Positions 44,750 to 53,963 of a stretch of DNA of 64,000 nucleotides are shown in pieces. The stretch is from NCBI RefSeq assembly GCF_963665245.1, contig NZ_OY762267.1, forward strand, positions 4,374,001 through 4,438,000, in the 5' to 3' direction. The stretch's first letter is position 1. Each line of letters starts with the position of its first letter. The notes beneath the pieces are model-generated. The model was not told the DNA's origin and did no database searches. It was given only the letters and a program-made list of their open reading frames with translations. The position numbers and the translations under genes are program-made. The stretch is from an uncultured Paludibaculum sp. (lineage in GTDB: Bacteria > Acidobacteriota > Terriglobia > Bryobacterales > Bryobacteraceae).

Positions 44750-45671
44750 CTACTCCACTCCAGCGGCTTGGCTCTACCACCGGCCATTCGCCGGTACGGG
44801 CAATAAGTCCTCATGAATCAGTCATATCCGGGCAGTTGATGGCACGTCATTCGGCATTTTGGGCATAGCTCACGCTCTGTGAGTCCCTGGATCGTCGCCC
44901 GGAACCCCTAGGCCGTGGAGCAAACCTGACTCGCCGCCTCGCGTTCCCACTTGCAACTGGAGGGCCAGAAATCGAATCCGCTATCCTCAGCAAATGCGGA
45001 TATATTCTTGGTTCCTGCGGAAAGTAAATATCCAATCGATCGTGTAATTGTGGTAAATGAAGTTGTCGCATTTCCTGTTTTTGCGCCATCACCACGGCAG
45101 CCCTGGCGGAGGGAATCGCAATGGACAGAATGAATTAGACCCGGTCCGCGCGCCGCAAGGCCGGAGCACCGGCCCCGGTCGCCACCGAGGCCTCACCACG
45201 GCGCCCTACCGCAGATCTGTTAAGCGGATGAACTGCAGGATCTTGGCACGAATCCGTATCCGCTTCACGTCGGCGCATTGGCGAAGAAAAAGGAGCGTAC
45301 GGCCTCCCTGTGCGCTGATCCTTCGAGGTTGTCCATCTTTGGTAAATTTTACTTAATGTTCTGATTAAGAGAAGGATTTTCCGTATGACGACCTCGGCTG
45401 CCTGGCCGATCGTTAACGTAGCAAAGCCCCGGTATCGGCCGTTACTGCGCGGGTATTCCCCGGCCGAATAGAGGGCGGCAATCTGGACCCGGGTCGAACG
45501 GACCACCGTCCCAGGCTCAACCCCTTTTCGGGTCGTCCCCATCCCGAGGGGTAACCATCGAACCGGTATCTTCGCCCAAACTATGTCCAGCCCTGCGAAT
45601 CGACCGGCGGCCACGCGATCGATTTCCGCGTGCTGGGCACGCACTGTTGTAACCGCATTGAAAGGACTTAT
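44750..45671. other. 922-bp intergenic region between divergent units
   Basis: No convincing gene is seen; a 180-codon minus-strand frame (45135-45677) has no recognisable features. It must contain the promoter of the exopolysaccharide locus and of the plus-strand sugar genes. Two stretches are markedly more AT-rich than the surroundings (44990-45080 and 45335-45385). The second holds a perfect inverted repeat CTTAAT (45352-45357) / ATTAAG (45364-45369), a candidate operator. Confidence 0.5.
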
Positions 45672-46655
45672 ATGCAATTCACAAGGCGAGACATGGCCAG
45701 GTTCGCACTCGCTTCTGCACCGTTAGCCCGGGCGTTTGGCGCAAAGAAGATCAACTCCAAGTTCGGTGGTGTCCAGATCGGCGCCATCACCTACAGCTTC
45801 AACCGCATCGCCAGCCCGGACGCCGAGGCCATCATCAAGGCCTATGTCGAAATTGGCCTTGGCGAGGCCGAGCTGATGTCAAACCATTGTGAGGCGCTGG
45901 CTGGAGCTCCGGCCATGCCGATGTTTCCCCGGCCCGCCGGCGGACCCCGTCCTGGCGGCGCGCCCGGCCGTCCGCAGTTGACGCCCGAACAACTCGCTGA
46001 GCGCAAGGCCGCCCAGGAGAAACTTGCCGCCTGGCGTGGCACCACCAATGCCGCTACCTGGAAAGGCGTAGCCAAGAAGTTCAGCGATGCCGGCATCGAC
46101 CTCGCGCTGCTCTGCTACAACATGCAGGACAGCATGAAGGATGACGACATTGAGTACGGCTTCCAGATGGCGAAGGCGCTCGGGGTGAAGGGCATCACCA
46201 CCAGCACCACCCTCACCATGGCCAAGCGGATTGCGCCCATCGCCGACAAGCACAAGCTGCTGGTGGGCTATCACGGCCACGACGCGACCCACGACCCGAA
46301 CCAGACCGCCACACTCGAAAGCTACGCGACCCTCATGGCGTACGGCAAATACAACGGTGTCAACCTCGACATCGGCCACTTCACCGCCGCCGGCTACGAT
46401 GCCGTCGCTTTCATCAAGGAACACCACGCCAAGATCACCAACTTGCACATCAAGGACCGCAAAAAGGACCACGGTCCCAACGTCGCCGTCTGGGGCACGG
46501 GCGACACGCCGATGAAAGCGGTGCTCCAACTGCTCAAAACCGAGAAGTATCCCATCCCCGCCAACCTGGAGCTGGAATACCCCGTCCCCGAAGGCTCTGA
46601 TATTATCGCGGAGGCAAAGAAGTGCCTCGCCTACGTCAAGAGTTGCCTGGCGTAG
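45672..46655 (+). CDS. Tat-exported sugar phosphate isomerase/epimerase-like TIM-barrel protein
   Basis: 327 residues. The twin-arginine leader (FTRRDMARFALASAPLARAFG) marks export in folded form. The body is an AP-endonuclease-2-type TIM barrel: GAITYSFNRIASPDAEAIIK, KALGVKGITTSTTL, LVGYHGHDATHD, GVNLDIGHFTAAGYD and TNLHIKDRKKDHG place the metal-binding His, Asp and Glu residues. A Pro/Gly-rich insert lies near residues 80-100. ATG 45672 is chosen for the AAAGGA 6 nt upstream; the following oxidoreductase gene starts 46 bp later. The pair probably acts on periplasmic sugars or cyclitols. Confidence 0.85.
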   Translation: MQFTRRDMARFALASAPLARAFGAKKINSKFGGVQIGAITYSFNRIASPDAEAIIKAYVEIGLGEAELMSNHCEALAGAPAMPMFPRPAGGPRPGGAPGRPQLTPEQLAERKAAQEKLAAWRGTTNAATWKGVAKKFSDAGIDLALLCYNMQDSMKDDDIEYGFQMAKALGVKGITTSTTLTMAKRIAPIADKHKLLVGYHGHDATHDPNQTATLESYATLMAYGKYNGVNLDIGHFTAAGYDAVAFIKEHHAKITNLHIKDRKKDHGPNVAVWGTGDTPMKAVLQLLKTEKYPIPANLELEYPVPEGSDIIAEAKKCLAYVKSCLA

Positions 46656-46701
46656 CCGGCGGCTCACACAGTCTAGTAACTGAATTCCCTGGAGAATAAG
46701 T

Positions 46702-48267
46702 ATGGCTCACACAAGACGGCATTTCTTCTACGGCGCCCTGCTCGCCGGCGCTGTTCCCACCGCCGGATTCGGCAGCGTAGCTGCCATGAAGTTCGCGGGC
46801 TACAAGTCCCCCAACGAGAAACTCAATTTCGCCGCCATCGGTTCCGGTGGCCAAGGCGCGTCCAACCTCGGCGCGGCCGCCCCCACTGAGAACATCGTCG
46901 CCCTCTGCGACGTTGACGATCGCCGCGCCGCCCCCACCTTCAAACGCTTCCCCGACGCCCCGAAGTACAAAGACTTCCGGCAGATGCTCGACAAGGAAGG
47001 CAAGAACATCGACGCTGTGATCGTCGCCACCCCCGATCACATGCACGCCACCGCCGCCGTCTGGTGCATGGAGCGCGGTAAGAACGTCTACGTCCAAAAG
47101 CCCCTCGTCCGCACCATCTGGGAAGCCCGCCAGCTCCGCGCCGCCGCCGCCAAGTACGGGGTCGCCACGCAGATGGGCAACCAGGGCTACTCCAACGAAG
47201 GCACCCGCCAGTGCGCTGAGATCGTGTGGAACGGCGACATCGGCGCCGTCACCGAAGTCCACGCCTGGAGCGATCGCCCCCTTTGGCCCCAGGGCCTCAC
47301 GGAAATCCCCAAGGAAGATCCCGTGCCGTCCACGCTGGATTGGGACCTCTGGCTGGGCCCGGCTGAAAAGCGTCCCTTCACCGCCGGCGGCAAGACCGAG
47401 CCCGACCGCTGGGGCGGCTTCTTCTACCAGCCCTTCAACTGGCGTGGATTCTATGACTTCGGTTGCGGCGCCCTCGGCGACATGGCCTGCCACATTCTGG
47501 GCGCCCCCAACATGGCGCTGCACCTGTCCAAGCGCAAGATCGTCGGCGTCGAGTGCATCAAGAAGGAAGGCCCCAGCCCCTTCATGTTCCCGAAGGGCTC
47601 AGTCATCCGCTACGACTTCGCCGCCTATGGCAACATGCCGGCGCTGAAGATCTTCTGGTATGACGGCCTCAAGCAGAACCCCACCGTCCCTGGCGTCCCC
47701 GAGGGTGAGTGGATCGGTGATCCCCCGTTCCTGGTCCGTGAAGGCGGCCCTGGCGGGCCTGGTGGGCCCGGCGGCCGCGGTGCTGGCCGTCCCGGCATGG
47801 GCCGCCGCTCCGGCTTCAACTTCAACTCCCCCGGCCGTGTCTTCAACTGGGACGACTTCCAGGCCATGAAGGCGCCCGACGCCAAGCTCCGCTTCCCCAC
47901 GCCCGATGGCAGCGTCTTCATCGGCGACAAGGGCATGCTCACCACCGGCACCTACGGCGACGTCACTCGTCTCCTGCCCGTCGAGAAGATGAAGGATTAC
48001 GAGATGCCCGCCCCGCTGCTCACCCGCTCGCCCGGCCACATGCGCGATTTCATTCGCGCCTGCAAGGGCGGCGACCCGGCCTGCTCCAACTTCGACGTAG
48101 CCGCTCCGTTCGTCGAATGGATGCTGTTGGGTGTCATCGCGCTGCGCCATGAAGGCAAGCTCGAATACGACCCCGACAAGATGAAGATCACCAACAACGC
48201 CGAAGCCAACAAACTCCTCAAGCCCACCTTCCGCAAGGGCTGGGAGTTCCACACCGTTAAGTCGTAG
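46702..48267 (+). CDS. Tat-exported Gfo/Idh/MocA-family oxidoreductase
   Basis: 521 residues. Tat signal (HTRRHFFYGALLAGAVPTAG), then an NAD(P)-binding Rossmann domain (LNFAAIGSGGQGASNLGAA, VALCDVDDRRA), VIVATPDHMHATAAVWCMER and GKNVYVQKPLVRTIWEARQL, where the family's E-K-P motif is Q-K-P. A C-terminal substrate domain has DFGCGALGDMACHILGAPNM. A Gly/Pro/Arg-rich insert (GGPGGPGGPGGRGAGRPG) interrupts it near residue 355. Likely a secreted dehydrogenase or glycosidase-like enzyme with tightly bound cofactor. Linked to the isomerase-like gene upstream. Confidence 0.88.
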   Translation: MAHTRRHFFYGALLAGAVPTAGFGSVAAMKFAGYKSPNEKLNFAAIGSGGQGASNLGAAAPTENIVALCDVDDRRAAPTFKRFPDAPKYKDFRQMLDKEGKNIDAVIVATPDHMHATAAVWCMERGKNVYVQKPLVRTIWEARQLRAAAAKYGVATQMGNQGYSNEGTRQCAEIVWNGDIGAVTEVHAWSDRPLWPQGLTEIPKEDPVPSTLDWDLWLGPAEKRPFTAGGKTEPDRWGGFFYQPFNWRGFYDFGCGALGDMACHILGAPNMALHLSKRKIVGVECIKKEGPSPFMFPKGSVIRYDFAAYGNMPALKIFWYDGLKQNPTVPGVPEGEWIGDPPFLVREGGPGGPGGPGGRGAGRPGMGRRSGFNFNSPGRVFNWDDFQAMKAPDAKLRFPTPDGSVFIGDKGMLTTGTYGDVTRLLPVEKMKDYEMPAPLLTRSPGHMRDFIRACKGGDPACSNFDVAAPFVEWMLLGVIALRHEGKLEYDPDKMKITNNAEANKLLKPTFRKGWEFHTVKS

Positions 48268-48273
48268 TCTTGT

Positions 48274-49593
48274 TCAAGACCCGCGGCGGGGCTCCACCTC
48301 GCCGCGGGTTGCCCACCAGCGAGTCCCCGCAAACAGCACAAACCCCAAGCCGGCCGCGAGCAGTGTGTCCCGAGCCTCCCGCCAGGTGCTGCTGGAAAAC
48401 AGCCACAGACAAACCAAGACTCCAAGCATGGCCATGGGCACTCCTCCCGGCGTGCGAAACAACGCCGAAGGTGCGTCGGCTCGCCGCCGGAACACCGGCA
48501 TCGCCCCACAGGTGGCCAGGTACGCGGCCAGCCGCGACAGCGTACTCACCGTAACCAGGTAGACATAAGTGCCTGAGAGCGTCAGGGCCAGCATGGCCGC
48601 CGTAGTCCACAGCACGGCTGCGACGGGCGTCCGGTAGCTTGGATGCAGGCGCGCCAGCGAGGCGGGCAGGTCACCCTGCTCCCCCATCGCGAACAGGGTC
48701 CTTGAGGCTGAAAGCACGATCACATTCAGGTTTCCCGCCAGCGAAAGCACCAGCCCGAAGGCCATCACCGCCGCGCCCCAAGGTCCGAGAAAGGCGCCCG
48801 CCGCGTCGGCCAGCGGACGCTTCGAAGCAGCCAACCCCGGCAGCGTTCCGATGCACACCACCTGCACCAGCACATACAACACGATCACCACGGCCATGCC
48901 CGAAAGCAGCGCTGTGGGTAGGTTCCGCTTCGGATCCGTCGATTCCCCAGCCGGTACCATCCCCATCTCAAAGCCTGTGAACGCAAACACGAGCAGTAGG
49001 ACAGAGAGCGCGAACGACCGGTACTCCGGCGGCTGTCGAAAGTCGAACTGCTGCGAATGCAGGAAGAACAGGCCAACAATCGCGAAGCCAAACAACGGCA
49101 CCAGTTTCCCCACCGCCAGGACATTGCTGGCCGTGGCCACCGGCCGGATGCCCCGGATGTTCAGCAGCGTCAGCGCCGCGACAATGCCCGCCACCAGGAC
49201 GGCACGCGCCGGTCCGGCCGAGAACGCGGGCACAAACAGCGCCAGGTACTCCGCCAGCAACGAGCAGTTGGCCGCGAACGCCGAAACCCGCGCCACCCAC
49301 AGCAGCCAGCCCACCGCGAACGCCGCACCCGGCCCAAACGCCACACGGGCGTATAAATACGGCCCTCCGGTTTCAGAGAACCGGCTGGCCACCTCCGCGA
49401 ACGAGGCCACGATGATTGCGACACAGATCGCACAGACGAAGAAGGCCAACAGGCTGTAGTCGCCGCTCAATGCGAATACGCGCGAAGGCAGCCCGAAGAT
49501 GCCCGCGCCGATGACTCCGTTAATGACGACAGCCGTCAGATCGCGGGTGCGCAGCGAACGGAGCAGCCCCTGCCTCGCCGCCGGCTGAGCCAT
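48274..49593 (-). CDS. APC-family amino acid permease
   Basis: 439 residues with about twelve helices. The first helix has VVINGVIGAGIFGLPSRVFA, the G-[AS]-G-I-F motif of APC transporters that binds the substrate backbone; GMVPAGESTDPKRNLPTALL marks the later conserved loop (E-x-x-x-P-x-R-x-x-P). Amino acid uptake driven by protons is likely. Its stop is 6 bp from the convergent oxidoreductase gene, and its start shares one base with the end of the M1 peptidase gene, suggesting use of peptides: hydrolysis, then import. Confidence 0.88.
   Translation of the reverse strand: MAQPAARQGLLRSLRTRDLTAVVINGVIGAGIFGLPSRVFALSGDYSLLAFFVCAICVAIIVASFAEVASRFSETGGPYLYARVAFGPGAAFAVGWLLWVARVSAFAANCSLLAEYLALFVPAFSAGPARAVLVAGIVAALTLLNIRGIRPVATASNVLAVGKLVPLFGFAIVGLFFLHSQQFDFRQPPEYRSFALSVLLLVFAFTGFEMGMVPAGESTDPKRNLPTALLSGMAVVIVLYVLVQVVCIGTLPGLAASKRPLADAAGAFLGPWGAAVMAFGLVLSLAGNLNVIVLSASRTLFAMGEQGDLPASLARLHPSYRTPVAAVLWTTAAMLALTLSGTYVYLVTVSTLSRLAAYLATCGAMPVFRRRADAPSALFRTPGGVPMAMLGVLVCLWLFSSSTWREARDTLLAAGLGFVLFAGTRWWATRGEVEPRRGS
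48279..48309. terminator. Bidirectional hairpin between convergent genes
   Basis: ACCCGCGGCG (48279-48288) pairs perfectly with CGCCGCGGGT (48300-48309), a 10-bp GC stem with an 11-nt loop just after the plus-strand oxidoreductase stop and overlapping the last codons of the permease gene. T runs are weak on both sides, so strength is uncertain. Confidence 0.5.
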
Positions 49594-51377
49594 CAGGGCT
49601 TCTCGCCCGTCGGCTCTTTTGGCGCGACCGCCCGCAACGCCTCGGCCGCCGCCCGCGCCACGCGAGGTTGCGCATCCGCGGCCAACGTCGACAGTACGCT
49701 CGCACCCACGCCACCAGCCTGCAGGTCATAGACGAGCGTCAACTTCTCGGCCGCGGTCAACTGGGCCAGGCCGCCAGCCGTCAAAACCTTTAGTTGTCCC
49801 TCGCTCCAAACAGTCCGGTAGTAGCCGGTCCCGCCGGCATTTCCAAAAACCCAGGCTGGACACGCGTTCAACGGCACAGTCTGTTCGCCTGATTCCAAAA
49901 CCGTGCAAGCCCGCGCCCTGTCAGTCCTCCAGCAGACTGGGACCGACCAGTTCTTCGCCTTGTCCTGCTGCGCCAGCATCAGCCGCCCGCGGCCGTTCTC
50001 GCACCGCGCCGTCACCTCAACCTTCGGGATCCCGGGCTGGTCGAGAAACGTATGCAGCGTCGCGGCGGTGCCCAGCGCCTTCGCCAGATCGTCCGTCGTC
50101 GCAACACCGAACTGCCGCTGTTTCAGATACGATTGCAACTCCTGCCGGAATCGCTGCTCGCCCTGCCAGCCCTCCAGCATCAGCAGCACCGCGGCACCCT
50201 TCTGGTAAACCATGCGGCTATAAACGTCGCTCAACTCCTCGCGGCCCCGCATCGCCAGACGCACCGGCCGGGCCGCAGCTACTGAATCGACCGCCATGAT
50301 CCGCTCGCGCGCCGCCACGGCCGCCAGGTTCCTCTCCGCCGCCGGAGAGTCGTCGTCCATCATCCGCCCTGCCAGCCATGTCGCGAATCCCTCGCTCAGC
50401 CACACGTCCTGCCAGCCGGCCTGCGTCACCAGATTCCCAAACCACTGGTGCGCCAGTTCGTGAGTCATCAGCCCTCGCAGCCGCGCACGCCACTCCGGCG
50501 TGTCCTTGCCAGGTTCAGCCAGCAGGCCCCGTTGCTGGTACGTGATCAGCCCCGGATTCTCCACGGCACCATACGCCCCCTCCGGCAGCGCTACGTGATC
50601 CAGCTTGCCCGACGGATAGGGGATTCCCGTGTACCGCTCCAGCCGTGCCAGCAAAGTGTCCGTGACATCCGCCGCATAGCGCCCCTGTTGCGACCGCCCC
50701 CGTGGCGTTACCACGCGGACAGGTACCTTCTTCTGCCCGGCAGCATGCCCCTCCAGCGTGTCGAAGGGCCCCACGGCGAAGGCAACCAACTCGGACGGCA
50801 GCGGCGCCGTCGCCGCGAATCGCATCGCCTTCATGCCATCCGGCTCCGGAGTCTCAGTCTCCATTCCCGTATTGCTGAATGCCTGGTGCTCGCGGCGGAC
50901 ATGCAGCGTCAGCTTCCAGGGCGTTTTGAAATGCGGTTCGTCGAAGCACGGAAAGGCCCGCCGGGCTTCGATAGCCGTGAAGGTGGTGAACACATACCAT
51001 GCGCCATCCACCTGCCTGCGATACGGGCCCACCAGTAGCTTGTCGTCCATTCGCCCCTGATAGGCAATTTCGACTTCCGCCTCGCCAGGGCCCAGCGGCG
51101 CCACCCACTCCACCCGAATCTCCTCCGGATTGAGCACTCGCGCCCGCGCAGCCACCGTCCGTCCTCCGGAGCTCACCCGCGCGTTGCCCGGCACTAAGTC
51201 TTTGGCGTTCAACGTAACGCCGGTCGAGCCGGCATCCAGCTTGACGGTGATGCGAGCCACGCCACTAAACTCGGGGCGCTCCGGCACAATTGTCAGATCA
51301 ACGGAGTATCGGACCGGGGTCGCCGCGGGCAAACCCATCGCCATCAGCAGGCACGAGATCAGGCGCAGCATCTTCAT
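49593..51377 (-). CDS. M1-family zinc aminopeptidase
   Basis: 594 residues with a short signal peptide (LRLISCLLMAMGLPAATP). The N-terminal beta-domain contains FTTFTAIEARRAFPCFDEPH. The substrate motif is GAVENPGLITY, the M1 G-x-M-E-N exopeptidase motif with Val for Met. HELAHQWFGNLVTQAGWQDV then WLSEGFATW near residue 304 gives the H-E-x-x-H-x18-E zinc site. The C-terminal 230 residues are shorter than in PepN. It removes N-terminal residues from peptides, probably outside the cytoplasm, and its gene is coupled to the amino acid permease. Confidence 0.92.
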   Translation of the reverse strand: MKMLRLISCLLMAMGLPAATPVRYSVDLTIVPERPEFSGVARITVKLDAGSTGVTLNAKDLVPGNARVSSGGRTVAARARVLNPEEIRVEWVAPLGPGEAEVEIAYQGRMDDKLLVGPYRRQVDGAWYVFTTFTAIEARRAFPCFDEPHFKTPWKLTLHVRREHQAFSNTGMETETPEPDGMKAMRFAATAPLPSELVAFAVGPFDTLEGHAAGQKKVPVRVVTPRGRSQQGRYAADVTDTLLARLERYTGIPYPSGKLDHVALPEGAYGAVENPGLITYQQRGLLAEPGKDTPEWRARLRGLMTHELAHQWFGNLVTQAGWQDVWLSEGFATWLAGRMMDDDSPAAERNLAAVAARERIMAVDSVAAARPVRLAMRGREELSDVYSRMVYQKGAAVLLMLEGWQGEQRFRQELQSYLKQRQFGVATTDDLAKALGTAATLHTFLDQPGIPKVEVTARCENGRGRLMLAQQDKAKNWSVPVCWRTDRARACTVLESGEQTVPLNACPAWVFGNAGGTGYYRTVWSEGQLKVLTAGGLAQLTAAEKLTLVYDLQAGGVGASVLSTLAADAQPRVARAAAEALRAVAPKEPTGEKP

Positions 51378-51438
51378 CGCAGGTCTGGATCGCCAAAGCC
51401 CATTGGGAATGCTCTCCAGAGTAGCGCATGCGTGCTGG

Positions 51439-51810
51439 TCAGTTCGTCTGCATTGGCTTGTCCAGCGTCTTCTTCACGGCCCAATCCAGAAGGAATAGAC
51501 AGGCGGGCACAGCCATCACAGCCACCACCTTCGCGCCGCGGTCCATCCGGAAGTTCACAATGGTCACCCAGGCGGCCAACGCCGCCAGCGAGAGCACCGC
51601 CGCTTCCAGTTCCCACTTCCACGCCAGCAGTGGAGCCAGACACGCGATCGAGATCAGCGCAATACCCAGCCACTCCCGCCAATGGGACGGCGCGCCCGAG
51701 TGCGGCGTCAGAAACTCACCCAACACCAGGAAAAGGAAGCCGCCCGCCACCAGAAGTCCGGCCACGCGCGCCAGCCACTTCAGAAACAGCATCCACCATC
51801 GGGTCTTCAT
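51439..51810 (-). CDS. Small membrane protein of unknown function
   Basis: 123 residues with three or four hydrophobic helices (MLFLKWLARVAGLLVAGGFL, WLGIALISIACLAPLLAW, AAVLSLAALAAWVTIV, VVAVMAVPACLFLLDWAV). ATG 51810 is chosen because GGGAG lies 8 nt upstream. No family recognised. It sits 61 bp upstream of the M1 peptidase gene on the same strand. Confidence 0.6.
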   Translation of the reverse strand: MKTRWWMLFLKWLARVAGLLVAGGFLFLVLGEFLTPHSGAPSHWREWLGIALISIACLAPLLAWKWELEAAVLSLAALAAWVTIVNFRMDRGAKVVAVMAVPACLFLLDWAVKKTLDKPMQTN

Positions 51811-51899
51811 CGGAACGTCTCCCAATGTGATGGTAGGCCGGCACCCATTCGATTGCACCGCCATTCCGGCGAACGGTCGTCTGGCGCCGATGAACGGTT

Positions 51900-53954
51900 C
51901 TACGGCAGGAACCCAGTGGTCTCGGGCAGTACGAGCGGGGTCTCGAACAACTCGACCCCAAAGAAGGGTGTCACCAGGTAGTTAGCATCCGGCACCACAT
52001 CTTCGCCCGATTGTACGAATGTCACCGCCTGCGCCAGCACCGCCAGCGAGATGGGCGCCCCGTTCACGTCCAACAGGAAGGCGAAGTAGGCGTGCGGATC
52101 GGCCGGCAATCCGGGCCGCAATGCGCGCGCCAAATCGTGGCGGTAGATGGATGTCAGCGCCTGACCGCCCGCGCACCGCACCAGCAACGAGTTTGACGGA
52201 TTCGGCACGGTCTGATCCCCAATCGCAAATTGGAACAGCACGCGCTTCGCGGGCACGCCATCCAGTGGGGCCGTCTTCAAGTGCGGCGCGTATGTCGATG
52301 GAGCCCCGCTGGCTTCGATCCACTCCAACCGTTCAAACTCGTCCTTCAAGTCGGCTGCGCCCGCCACACTGAGGATCTTCGCCGGCTCGTCGCGTCCCAC
52401 GTATTGCTCATCGAAGTCGGGCAATGCGTTCAGCAGCGCGGGCTCGCGCCGCCCCAGATATGCCTGCACCAGCGGACGCAGTGCCAGACTCACCCGCGCG
52501 GTCTCCGTACCGCTTGCCCCGCCGACATTCAGCACGGCTGACGAGATGTCCGGATCCGTGGCCATCACCAACGTGCCGGTGAAGGCACCTAGCGACTGCC
52601 CCCAGAACGACATCCGCGAGCCATCCAGGTCCGGCCGCCCATCGCCGTCGAGATCCAGGCCCAGCTTGATCGCTCGCGCCATCGCCATCCAGTCGATCGC
52701 CGTCTGCCGCACGCAGTCGCGAATCGAGATCGGCGCGCCCGGCACCAGCACCACGCAACCCTCGGTCGTGCCAATCACGCCATCCCCATCCAGATCCATA
52801 CCCCGGCCGGGCGCCGGAAACTCCTGAACCCCCGCATCGGTCCCCACGCGGAGCGTCGATTCCGGTCCATACCCATGCCCCACGGCATTCAGCGCCACAA
52901 TTGCATAACCCTTCGGCATGAACGACTGCGCCAGTACGGACGGACCGGCCAACCGGTTGTCACCCAATCCGTGCGCGGCCAGCAACACAGGATAGCCCCC
53001 ATCCGGCATCGGCGTACTTGGCAGCAGTACGTGGAACGCGAGCTTGTCGAAACCAATCTCCTTCGGAAGCGGATCGAGCGTCGGGGTAGTGGGGATGATC
53101 TGCTGATCGTTCAAAAGCCGCGGTGACGCCAATGTTCCAAACGCGATCCGGTTGATGCCCAGCAACGCCAGAATCGCCGGCGGGGCAGGGAATGGCACCT
53201 CGTCGAACTTTTCGCCCTCGGTCCGTACCTGCGCATGCACGGTCAAGCTCTTGATGTCTCGGGTAAGAACCGAGGCCACTCTTTCGTACGCCGGGGCGCT
53301 GAGATCGATCATCTGGCGCGCGGCTTCCAGCAACGACGTTCCGGTCATCGTGGTGAATACCGATCCGCCGGCAATCACGGCGTCCGGCAGCACCTGCCCG
53401 GCCAGAGCGACCGTATCTTTGATCTCGGTGCAATAGGCCCCGCCAATCCGCTCATCGATGCACGCCTGAAACCCTTCATCCCGCTTCACTGCTTCGCCGT
53501 CCACATCCTTCACCGCATCGGTCACCAGCACCGCGTAGCGCAGCCCTTGGCGCAGAGGCTCATCCGGCTTCGCCAGCATCGTGTTCGTCGCCGGATCCCA
53601 GCTCACCCGGTTCACCGCCGTGACGTGGTTCGACCCGTCCAGCCACAGCAGACGCACACCACCGCGCAACGTGTCGGGGCTTACCGGGCCGTTGAACACC
53701 ACCATGATCCGAGCCTGCACGTTGAATCCGTCCAGCTCGTTGATCAGCGTGATCTCCTGGCAGTCGCCCGGCTTCGCTTCGCAGTCCGGTAGGGGCAGAT
53801 TCACCCGCCGGCCCGTCTTCTGTGTCTCGTCCGGTGTTGTCAGAAAGTTGGTCGGGAACGGGCCAACCACAGGGTTCGTAGGATCAAACGCAACGGTGAC
53901 GTTCCCGCCACAAAGCAATGTGGAAGAGAGCAGGGCCAGGACGAGTGTCCGCAT
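51900..53954 (-). CDS. Secreted alpha/beta-hydrolase with Ig-like N-terminus
   Basis: 684 residues. A signal peptide (RTLVLALLSSTLLCGG) precedes a region like bacterial lipase/Big_5 Ig domains (LNGPVSPDTLRGG-type: VVFNGPVSPDTLRGGVRLLW). The hydrolase core has YPVLLAAHGLGDNRLAGPSV, an oxyanion-type H-G-L-G, and MSFWGQSLGAFTG, the G-x-S-x-G nucleophile elbow near residue 450. Two D-x-D-x-D-G loops (DLDGDGVIG, DLDGDGRPDLDG) may bind Ca2+. An esterase or lipase role is likely; substrate unknown. Its ribosome site (GAGGGA) overlaps the stop of the DedA-rhodanese gene 9 bp upstream. Confidence 0.75.
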   Translation of the reverse strand: MRTLVLALLSSTLLCGGNVTVAFDPTNPVVGPFPTNFLTTPDETQKTGRRVNLPLPDCEAKPGDCQEITLINELDGFNVQARIMVVFNGPVSPDTLRGGVRLLWLDGSNHVTAVNRVSWDPATNTMLAKPDEPLRQGLRYAVLVTDAVKDVDGEAVKRDEGFQACIDERIGGAYCTEIKDTVALAGQVLPDAVIAGGSVFTTMTGTSLLEAARQMIDLSAPAYERVASVLTRDIKSLTVHAQVRTEGEKFDEVPFPAPPAILALLGINRIAFGTLASPRLLNDQQIIPTTPTLDPLPKEIGFDKLAFHVLLPSTPMPDGGYPVLLAAHGLGDNRLAGPSVLAQSFMPKGYAIVALNAVGHGYGPESTLRVGTDAGVQEFPAPGRGMDLDGDGVIGTTEGCVVLVPGAPISIRDCVRQTAIDWMAMARAIKLGLDLDGDGRPDLDGSRMSFWGQSLGAFTGTLVMATDPDISSAVLNVGGASGTETARVSLALRPLVQAYLGRREPALLNALPDFDEQYVGRDEPAKILSVAGAADLKDEFERLEWIEASGAPSTYAPHLKTAPLDGVPAKRVLFQFAIGDQTVPNPSNSLLVRCAGGQALTSIYRHDLARALRPGLPADPHAYFAFLLDVNGAPISLAVLAQAVTFVQSGEDVVPDANYLVTPFFGVELFETPLVLPETTGFLP

Positions 53955-53963
53955 GAAAGTCCC

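Noticed and set aside
44828..44850. TGGCACG...GGCA resembling a sigma-54 promoter
   Set aside because: The GG-to-GC spacing is one base off and it points to the plus strand where no gene follows within 800 bp.
45135..45677. 180-codon minus-strand frame in the intergenic region before the isomerase gene
   Set aside because: No recognisable domain, low-complexity basic composition and overlap with the start and ribosome site of 45672-46655.
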